Below are positions 24,361-34,500 of a DNA stretch of 64,000 bases, piece by piece. The notes below the pieces were generated by a model. That model worked only from the letters and a program-made list of their open reading frames with translations, did not search any database and was not told the DNA's origin. A program made the translations under genes and the position numbers. This DNA is from Rhodeus uyekii (taxonomy: Eukaryota > Chordata > Actinopteri > Cypriniformes > Acheilognathidae): positions 1 to 64,000 of the forward strand of contig JAWRVZ010000628.1 in the NCBI GenBank assembly GCA_037043235.1. Reading direction: 5' to 3'. Numbering within the stretch: the first letter of the stretch is position 1; every line of letters begins with the position of its first letter.

Positions 24361-25331
24361 ACTGCCACTTGTGTCAGTTGACTCCTGATCCAGAACTTGA
24401 ACTGAAGATTGAGAAAGGGGGGTGAGTTTCCAGCATCACTCACCTTGACACTGCCCTCAAAGAGCTCAAGTCCGAACCCGGACACAACAGTTCAGCTGCA
24501 GTAGAGACAAGCTCAACCGGGTCCAGAGAGAACTGACAGAGTCTGGTCAACTCAAATTGAATCCCACAAAGAGGTACCCTGCTGGTTAACACCACATCAG
24601 CAGTGAAAAAAAAAAATTCCCTCAGCCTTTGACAAACACCGAATGGGGGAGGGAAACCAGAGCCCTCCACTCAAAACTTCACCCACAAGTTTCATGAAGG
24701 CTTCTGCAGTCAAAGAAAGAAAGGCTTAAACCACACCAACCCTGAAACAACACATGCAGTGACAAAGACTTCAACACGCAAACGCCACGGAAGGACCAAC
24801 AGCTGTCAACAACAACAACTGACTTCAGACATTTCACACAGGTGTCAAGCGGAAACTGCACTGAGATGGCCGGATGTGCCTGCCTCAGAGTCACCTGAGC
24901 TGCTGGCATGAGCAACACGGTTCCCTGAACAGGACCCACCACAGAAGTACTGTGCCACCACAAACTTCTGACTCTCCGCCCAACACAGCTCAAACAAGCT
25001 CCATTCGGCACTGCCATCAGAACAGAGCAACATTCCGACCTGCAGACACCCTGGAAGTGCACTAATGTCTACCTGCTGTCCTCCTTCCACCAGCACCAGC
25101 GCTAGGTCAGTTTGCTACATGTTTGTCTCACGGTACACAAAAGCCTTGACCACTACCTGCAGCAACCAGAAAACACCTGCCTCACATGAACTGACTTTAA
25201 GATGACAGATGACACTGTCAGTGCACCTGTTGATTCAACTGCCACTACACATCGATCATCATTGATCCACCTGCCATTCAACTATCTGATCTACTGTCCG
25301 ATGATGTCCAAACATGAACTTCATCGGCCAT
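24361..25331 (+). other. Noncoding 3' internal region of the LTR element
   Basis: Nearly 1 kb between the integrase remnant and the polypurine tract has only short, broken frames. Base composition (Ca/Ac-rich, like gag-pol) suggests it derives from former pol or 3' coding sequence with many indels, but I recognise no domain and no env. Confidence 0.5.
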
Positions 25332-25340
25332 AAAGGGGGA
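25332..25340 (+). other. Polypurine tract
   Basis: AAAGGGGGA lies three bases before the 3' LTR (TTA then TGTAGCG), the expected place for plus-strand priming. Confidence 0.8.
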
Positions 25341-25343
25341 TTA

Positions 25344-25558
25344 TGTAGCGTCTGGACGGTGTCTCAAATTGATCGATCAAAAAAAACAAACATCTGATTG
25401 TGACTTTTGATTTAACAGAATGAGACTTGGAAACTCAGAATGCAGCTCTGTCTGCATGGACAGTCGTTTTACAGCCCTGGGGCAATAAAACTCTTTGTCC
25501 TCCTCCAGGCCTCCCTTCACCCCCCACATACCTACATACATTCCACAGGATGGCACAT

Positions 25559-25599
<41 letters not shown>

Positions 25600-26803
25600 G
25601 AATATACAAAAATGCCTACATACACTATGTAAACTTGTATAACACTGATGTATTCGTATGTATGTATGCATGCCCTCCATGTGCAGTCTTTTTAGTTATT
25701 TTAGGTAGTTCATTTAGATGTTTAAATGTGTATAATCGTTTAAACGAAACCCCTCTATGTCTTACTACCTTCCTTGGTATCATTTGAATTCGTTCAGCCT
25801 GCTCTTTCTCAATCTGTATTTTGTTTAATGCTGAAATGCATTACATATTTTCTACCCTTGTTTGATCGAATCGGAGTAAGTTCCACACAGGATCATAAAC
25901 TATGCAGATTAGGTTGAACAGAGACAAAAGGAAACTTCCCAGCCTCCACCTCCAAGCCAGCGACTGGCTCCACAGCCAAGGTGTGGGAGTGTCCTAATGT
26001 TTCTATAAGACCCCTGAGATTCAAACATCTGCCTCTTCTCTTACTCTTCCTGTTCCTCTTCCTCTCTGGCGCGGATTCTTGGATCCTCCTTCAGCGCCAT
26101 TTTCCACAAAGGACATTACAAACAAAGAACCATAATTTGAACTTACCGCGGATCCCAACGGACCCGCCCAGCAAGACGCAAACCACGGACCAGATCGGAA
26201 TTCGCACGCACGTATTCCGACCAGCCACAAAAGAAACATAAGCAAGTAGCCCTTAAGCGATCTTTAAGATTATACCAATAAGTTGGTCTGATTCCTTGTT
26301 TGTTCTCAAATAGGTTATTGTCTGTAATACTACCTTCCTTTGTCTCTCCCTCTCCTACTCTCTCTCTTATTCTCTCTTCTTCCCTTTTTCAATTCATCTG
26401 TGTATGTTTGTCTATTGTTTGTCGATTATTAAAATATATATATTCACACGTGATTGCCTCTGAATTGCTCAACCATAAGTCACTTTAATGGTGACCGATC
26501 CTTGTTACAAATTAAGGGAAAGATCTTTCTTTGTGGCCAAAAGAAAAGAAACCTTTCCTTTTTATAGAGTTTATAAGGTCAATATTTGCTGGACAAATTA
26601 TCCGTCCTTTGAACTCTTTTATAGAATTAAAGAAAATTCTACAAGCCGAATCAAGCCATAGATATTAATAATTGTTATAATCCGTTATAATTAACTGTTA
26701 ATATCCAAATTCCCCTTTGTGCAGATTTATGTGTTTTTGATCATAAAACGATTAAACGCACACATAGATCCGCACCATTTCCCTTAGGCTTAGAATCGCT
26801 ACA
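25344..26803 (+). repeat. 3' LTR (1460 bp)
   Basis: Same length as the 5' LTR and no difference noticed in a full visual comparison, including the (CA)n tract length. The end CGCTACA is followed by the target duplication CATA. Confidence 0.95.
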
Positions 26804-26807
26804 CATA

Positions 26808-28455
26808 AGATATCAATACAAACTATTTCATGCATTAGATTTGAGTTCTTTGTGTAAATAATAGTTAGAAATGTTGAGAATTAAATTAAAAATCAAATGA
26901 AACAAAAATTAAGCAGTATATGAAGAAACTTTTTAAACGTATTCAATAATTGTACATAAAAATTAATGAAATCATTCATTCATTCAGGCATTTTGAAATT
27001 CTTGAAATTCTCATATATTATTGTAGCAAAGTCTTCATGTCAACACGTATTCAAAATAAGTAAAATATTACATACAAAAAACTGAATAAAATAGTGAACT
27101 ATGAAACAAAAATGTGCAAGTACAGAGGAATACAGAGTCTTTGGTGCCAAGAGCAAATCCAGGAAACAAATATTCCTTGAGCGAGCAGTGCAGCATGGTG
27201 CTGGTGGTGTCATGATCAGAACAATGTTCTGTGCAGTCAAACTATCCTCTCTTGATGTGCACACAAAATGGAAATGTGAGCTGAGCATGGAGTTCAGTAG
27301 TAGTTGAGTTGAGTTGGTGTCCAAATAATGAAGATGATGTGGTCAGAAAAGCAGTGTAAGGCATTTGTTATGCCTGTAGATAAAGAGATTCTGATTAGGA
27401 AATGTTGTCAATCCAGTGAGAAAGCAAACCAAATATTATACAAAGCTAAAACAGTAAAGTGATACATGAAGACAATTTTTACATGAGAGAAAATATGTTT
27501 TTTTAAACAAAGCACATACAATAATTGTAAAGTTAATGATTTAATTCAGTGGTTTTCAAGTCTCTACATATTTTATAGTAAAGTCTTCAAGCTAACAAGT
27601 CACAATAAATAAAAACATTATTGTATACAATGAAAAAAAAAAACATTTAAAAGAACAGTCACACTGGAAAGGTGGCATTTGATAATGAGAATAAATCCTT
27701 GAACCATACATGCCTTGAGCCAGCAGTCCAGCATGGTGCTGGTGGTGTCATGGTCAGAGATGTTCTGTGCAGTCAAACCATCCTCACTTGATGTGCACAC
27801 AAAATGGAAATGTGAGCTGGGCATGGAGTGACTACAATACAATGGTGTCCAAATAATGAAGATGATGTGGTCATCAAAGCAGCATAAGGCATTTGTTGTG
27901 TCTGTAGAAAGTGAGGCTCTGATTAGAAAAATAAGTTTGTGTAAAACAGCTAATCTAGTCAGTAAATGGTCACTTTAAGCACAACGTTTTATATTCAAAC
28001 AAAATATCTTTAGAAAACAAAGTGTCATCTTGTCATATTTTATGAATATAATAAAAGTTATGATGAAATTAGAAGAACATCTAAGAAGATAAGAAAATTT
28101 TAGGAGAAGATTAGAAAATCATCTTACCTTTTTGAAATCTTGGAATGTGATGAGAATGCAGAAGCAAAGATAGGGAAAGCTTTGTGGAAGTTTGTCTTTC
28201 GCCTTCCATTATCCTTTTATGACTTGTTTTTACTGTTTTCCTTTTTTACATCACCCAGTAGTTCATTGTAAATGGGATTTGTAAAAGCATACTGCATGGA
28301 CATTTTTAACAGGAAAATACATAAAAAAGAAACAGACAATGAATGAATGAATGAAAACAAAAACTAGTACAATGAAAATAATAACTAAATAATCCTAAAA
28401 AAATAAAAACAAATAAACAAAGAAAAGAAAGAAAGCAACATACATTACCACAGAG
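26808..28455. other. AT-rich region with a degenerate direct duplication
   Basis: No credible gene. Two related segments, about 26983-27425 and 27543-27969, share strings such as GTGCACACAAAATGGAAATG and CAAATAATGAAGATGATGTG in the same order, roughly 550 bp apart. Because the Helentron gene is on the minus strand and ends at 28507, this may be its 3' flank, but I found no convincing terminal hairpin. A (GAAT)n-like stretch lies near 28345. Confidence 0.5.
26983..27969. repeat. Two-copy degenerate direct repeat (~430 bp each)
   Basis: Copy A is at about 26983-27425 and copy B at about 27543-27969. Shared landmarks include AGCATGGTGCTGGTGGTGTC (27192 and 27731) and the AAATGGAAATGTGAGCTG block. 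Divergence and indels show an old duplication; borders are approximate. Confidence 0.75.
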
Positions 28456-28488
<33 letters not shown>

Positions 28489-28496
28489 ATCAGAAT
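28456..28496. repeat. (C)41 homopolymer
   Basis: Forty-one consecutive C residues lie immediately downstream of the Helentron stop codon (G-run on the coding strand). True length is uncertain, because such tracts slip during replication and sequencing. Confidence 0.9.
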
Positions 28497-28506
28497 GGAC
28501 AAAACA

Positions 28507-31500
28507 TTATAATAACCACTTTAGTACAATGCATTCATGACAGCTGAAGTACGTAGGCATGATATCAATCTTTAGTTTATCTAAATCAATATCTTTCACA
28601 TATACATGATCAATTAATGTGCCGTTTTCTGTTGTTGCATTATGAACAATTTGTTTGAAACCAAAAGGCTGCATTAAATCATTAATAGTTGATGTATTGA
28701 AAATATTTTCATTGAAATCTCCTAGAATTATTTTCCCACCTGGTAAGCAGTTCATTTGATGAATTAAGATGATCAACTTCTGTCGAAACAATGGAATGCT
28801 GTATGACGGTGGCCTGTATACGACTGCCAAAGTAGTGTGAACATTTTCAACACTGTATACTAGACATTCAATGTTAATGCATGGTAAATCAACTAAAGCA
28901 ACTCTTACTTTCTCTCTGTGATATATACCAACTCCACCATGATTATCCTCTTTTAGTTTAGCAAAAACATCATGACTTGAATCATATGCAGCACTTCGTG
29001 GTTTGTCATGGAAATTGTATCCAGCAAGACTGATATCATTTTCAAAATAATTTGGTTTGAGCCATGTCTCTGTTACACATATCATATCTGCTTCAAAATA
29101 CCTATTGTCTTGGCGTATATCTGTAATATGAGGAATGAGCCCTTCAACATTGTGTAAAATAATTTTAAATATTGGATTCTGTATTGTTTCACATGGAACA
29201 ATGAATGGAGGCATGCTCTGCAGTGCGCGTTCAATGCTGTCTTTAGCATAAATCAAGTTTTCTTTGAAATCTTCTATTATCAGTCCTTCAAGAGAGGTCA
29301 CTCGACTTAATGCCACATATGCTTGACCTGGAGCAAATATCTTTTTCAGTGAAACAACAGCTTTGTTCAACGTCAGACCTTGTACTTTATGAACTGTGCA
29401 AGCCCAGGCCAATCTTAAAGGAAATTGCCTTCTGACACCACCACTGGTTGTTACTCTTTCTTCTTCAGCTTTGATTGGTGTGCATTTCCTCAGTCCAGCT
29501 TTTAAACATGGATTTTTAGCTCTTGCCTCTTTACCAACTCGTTCATCATCAAACTCAATATATATTTTTGATGGAAATATTTCATCCTCAGCATAACAGA
29601 AGTGTTTAATTGTTCCAAAAATTCCATTTACAAGACCATCTGAAACATCAACATTCTTTAGCAGCATAATTCGAGCATCAACTGCTAATTCAAGGGATTT
29701 TTCCAAACAGCTGTTGTGAACTCTGAAATGAAAGCCATCTTTCCTTTCCATTCGTCCTGTTTTTGCATTTCTCTCAAAATCTTGGGCATTCACGGTAACG
29801 GTGTCTGAACATATTTTGTGCAACATCTTGATGTTATGTTCGTCAACCGCACTATTAGTTGCATAAATGTGTATATCTGTACTATCATCACCATTGCCTG
29901 TTTCACATTTTTTAAGCATGGTCACATCTTTTTCTAGCAATTGTTCATCTTTTTTGCGTAACCGTAAACGATTTAATAATTCTGCAAAGTCTTTGTCCTT
30001 CTGGCGCATAATCTCTGTGAGTTCAGTGACACTGAAGTTAGTTTCCCAAAGATTCACACTGTTCACTGGTTCATTATAAAGTGCTTTTCCTTTAACGGGA
30101 GACAGCTGATAAAAATCTCCAACTCCTATGACAGAAACTTTTCCAAATGGTGAATAATCTCCTGTTTGTTTGATTTGTCTCAATCTTCCATGAATATATG
30201 CTAGAAGTTTATGGTCAACCATTGAAATTTCATCAATTATTAATATGTGCAGTTTTCCAAATTTGGCTCTCAATGAATTAATTTTTTCATCTCCAAGAGG
30301 TTGATATGGCAGTGAAGCATTTGTTCCAATACTGAAAGTGCTGTGTATAGTAGCTGCATTTATGCTGTACGCCGCGACACCAGTCGGAGCGGTTAATAGC
30401 ACATGCGTCTCATCAGGGTTCTCTGATAACTTTGAAAGGATGCGGGACGTTTCGTAATAGATTGCTTTAATCAGTAGTGACTTTCCAACACCTCCTGGAC
30501 CAGATATGAACACATGGAATGGGTCTGGGTTTTCACCTTGTACTTTTGCTAAACACCATTGCCGTACTTTATAAAAAATCTGTGATTGTTTTTCATTCAT
30601 GGAACGTAATAAAGCTATTGCATCCTCCTTTGTCATAGCAGATGGATTTTTGTCTATTGTGGAAGCAGTAGTGTTTGGTAATAGATCAGGAATGATATCA
30701 TGACCTTCCTCTGTTTCTGTTTGTTGTTTTTTAATCTCAAGACATTCTAAACGCTCAAGTTCTGCTTCTGGACAGATTTGGGCCCAAGCATCTTCCATTG
30801 GTCCGTGTTGCTCTAAATCATTTTTAGCTCTTTGTATTGTCTCGGCAGCTTTTTCAAATTTTGCCATGTTTGTGTCCACTACAATTTTGACTGACTCCAG
30901 TTCATCATTGTTCATTGTTACAAATCCAATCTCATAAAACTCTTTGTGAGAAGTGAAATTAGGTGGTTTCAGTTGGTCTTGCAAAAAATGAGGCATAAAT
31001 AATTCTAAAACACTTTGATAATAATTTTCTGGATTTTTAGTGGGTGAAAAACGAGCATATCGTACAATGGCAAAGTCTGTACGTGTTCTTTTTCGAACAA
31101 ATCCCATTTCATCGTCCAATTTTACTCTGTTTGAACATGAGGTTTCAGTTTTGGATAGAACTCTGTATTGTGATGCAAAGGTTGCTAAACACATTACTGT
31201 AAATTCTTGAGTTTTTGGCCGTGCTCTGTATCTGTCTGTGATGCTTTTCATCCATATGCTGTCACTGTCATTTTCTCCACATGCAGATTTTTTATGTATG
31301 GTGTTTAAGGGTAAACTCATTTTTACTGTATTATCACCGGTTGGGATAAAAACCACTTTCCTTGATCCTTCTTTTAGTTTCATGTTAGTCAGTCGATAGA
31401 CACTTTCTTGAGCTGAGACTTCTCTGTTATGTAAAAACACACTTCCAAGTTTTCTTAATGCTTGTTTTGCATCCATATTTCCTTGATTGTGCGCTTCTTT

Positions 31501-34500
31501 CTGAGCATTAGCCAGCAGCAATCCCATTTCTCTCTCTGCTTTGGAAATATAGGAAATGATATATACAATACAAGAGTACGCATCAACAACAAATTGTATA
31601 TCCATGTTTGCGTTCCAACATCGTAAAAGGTCTGTGTTATATTGATTCACCCACACATCACTGGGCTTTCTCTTCAACACAACATTTGTTTTCTTTGAAA
31701 CTTTGTTGTAAGCTGCTTCAAATGTCTCTTGATTTATTCCAATAGATGCAAACATTGAGTCAACGGAGTCAAATACAGCATCAGTATTCAACAAACATTC
31801 TTTCACTTTTTTCATTATAGCTTCAGCTAACTCTTTTGATATTTGTTTGCAGTTATTAGCCTTTTTGCATGTACTTGTATGATTTTCATGATCGGTTTCT
31901 TTTTCATCATTTTCACTCTTACTGGTTCTTGTAATGAAAGTATTTTTGCTTGGTGGGCGAGGAAAGTTAAATCTACACACAGTTCCTTTCTTTTTACATG
32001 TTTTTGAATGTCTTTTGCTGTGTTGTTGCACAGTGCTCACAATTTCATACATTTCTTTTTGCTCTTCATCTGGCATTTCACAAGTGACATAGCGATCAAC
32101 AAAATCTATGACTTCATCATCATCATCTCTATCCACTTGAGGTGCATTTTCAACCCAAAACAGACAATGTGTATGAGGTGATCCTCGTTGCTGAAATTCT
32201 ATTCGATAGAAATAATCAATTATTTTGCCGATTGGCTGTGCTGGTGACATAATGACATCTTTTAAAAAGCAATGGAAGCGATGATCAAACATTCTTGCAG
32301 CAGTTACTGGATTGCGTTTCAGCATCCCACATCTATCAGCCCAGTCCAGCTCATCAATAGGGGTTTGACAGGCCTCTTGTTTCACAATAGTTTGCATAAG
32401 CTCTGTCCATCGTAAGTCGGCTGATGAAAATGAGCAGAACCATGTTGGGATTCCAAGTTGTCTCACCATTGCAAACAAATCTTTTTGAACAGATTGCCAA
32501 AAAACAGGACTTCCTCTCACTGGCTTCAAGAATTTATAACCCTGATCAAAATTTAAAATCTTTTGCAATGACTCTTTGTTTGTCAGCATTTCTGAAGTAA
32601 TTTTTTTGTTGTTCTTTGTGTCATAACCTTTTCGCAAAGCAATGGATACATTTGAGATAACTTGATTGAGCTCAGACAAATATTGTCCATAAAAAATGTA
32701 GTCAAGGTTTTGAGCAAAACGTCCATCTGCATTTAAGATTCTATTATTTAAATATCTCGAGAGTGTTAATTTTTCAGTTCGTGAGTCATGAAAAGTACCT
32801 GTTCCTTTTGGGAAGAGCACTGGAAAGCATTTGGCTTCATTAGTTTCATCCATTAACATTCTCACAGGATTACTGCTCTCTGCTGGTGCAAGTGACATAA
32901 TGCCATCGAAATGTTGATCTAAAACCTCTTGTGCAATATCCACTGGTTGTAAACATGAATCCATAAATAAACCATGTTGTTGTCGATCATGAAGTGTCTC
33001 ATCAGTGATTTCTTCTTCATTCTCAGCATTGTGCTCTTTATCAACACACATGTTCTGATTTGCATCCAAATCACGTTCATTGTTAACACTTGTATCATTG
33101 ATGTGCTCTTCGATTTTAGTCAGAGGATTGATCCAAGTTTTGTTAAACTCCACATCTGTATACCATTTGTTGTTTTCTTTTAAGTATGCCAATGCAGTTT
33201 TTATCTTATCAGTCTGCACAAATTTATATTCATAATGTCCCTTGTATGTTAATTTCCTCTTAAGCTTCACACGTATCATTAGATCATCATTTTCTGCTCT
33301 GGGTAAAACATTCACCACATCTGTAACGTTAGAAGGAACACAAGTCACTGGTCCATGAACTCCATTCTGTCCACCTCGTGGTAATGCCAGCATTTTCATG
33401 AATGGAATATGCTTTGCAATTAGATGTTGCTCAAGAGAGTTTAAACAGTTCAGTTCAGCTGGAATAGGATCCAGAATCAGATTGTTTGCTACACTTTCAG
33501 CAGGCATTTGACCATCACAAATTTTCCTATCACATGTGTGACAGATCCATAGAGATTCAGCTGGGGTATTTTTATAAACACAGTCTTCATTGCAGTCTTT
33601 ATTACACTTATGCAGGTAATTCAGTGTTATACATTTTTCTGCAATATAACCAGCGTGGACAGATTTTTGAAAATATTTCTTTTTATTGCAATATTTAACT
33701 TGCAATTTGAAGCAACTGCGATGGCAAACTGAACATACATAGTCAGGACCAGTAGATATTTTTTCTTTGAACTGTTCAATCACACAGTCAATGTCTTTCC
33801 TTTTCATCTTTGCTTCACGTTGTGTCAGAGCATTTCTTGCTTTAATACTACTGGCAAAACAAATATCATTTTTATATTTCTCTATATTATAATGTATCAC
33901 CATGTTTTTGTGCATTTCATTGTCCTTATATTTTTCAACACTGTACTTTTTGACAGAATCTCTGTGCATTTCATTGTCGTTGTACTTTTCAACACTGTAC
34001 TTTTTGACAGAATCTCTGTGCGATTCATTATCGTTGTACTTTTCAACACTGTACTTTTTGACAGACTGTCTATGTAATTCATTTTCATTGTATTTATGAA
34101 TACTATAATTTTTAACAGACTCTTTGTGTGGTTTATCTGTTATATACTTCTGGATGCTATATTTTTTCACAGCTTCACAATGCAGAACATTTGATTTGTA
34201 CTTTTCTTTGCTGTATTTTCTTACTTTTTCTTGATGCTGGTCATTGGACTTGTACTTTTCAGTACTGGCTGTCATTAGCTTGTCTTTATATGTTTCATCC
34301 TCGTGATATCTTTTGTTTACCTGAATTTTTATTCTCTGGGTTAAGTCATTATTACTGCTGTATTGGATTTTCTGTCGATAAAGCTTACGTGGGTCTGAAG
34401 ATGCTTTTAATGATGCATTAAAACTTGAACCTTCTGCTTTGCACAATGAGGCACAGTTTCCATCTTTGTCCTTTACACACACAACAACTTCATAATGAGA

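Larger units (their letters stand above)
16386..26807 (+). mobile_element. LTR retroelement, young, pol-deleted (Ty3/gypsy- or ERV-like)
   Basis: The element runs from 16390 to 26803 with 1460-bp LTRs at both ends, which I read as identical line by line. It is flanked by the 4-bp duplication CATA (16386-16389 and 26804-26807). LTR ends form the inverted repeat TGTAGCG/CGCTACA. A gag frame is followed, after one in-frame UGA, by protease and a truncated pol. No env-like frame is seen. A 4-bp duplication and same-frame gag-stop-pol are known from gamma/epsilon-type endogenous retroviruses, but a dUTPase-like region after protease is also found in Ty3/gypsy elements, so the family is left open. 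Identical LTRs imply a recent insertion, while the missing enzymes imply mobilisation by a helper. Confidence 0.93.

Noticed and set aside
23950..25100. Minus-strand frames of 104-127 codons opposite pol
   Set aside because: Antisense shadows of a Ca/Ac-rich strand; cysteine/valine-rich translations without any domain.
24215..25331. Envelope gene in the 3' part of the LTR element
   Set aside because: No frame of useful length, no signal peptide, membrane anchor or fusion-like stretch could be seen; only an integrase remnant and broken frames.
33820..34099. Plus-strand frames opposite the Helentron (CISLSLYFSTL repeats)
   Set aside because: Antisense readings of the 54-bp coding repeat.
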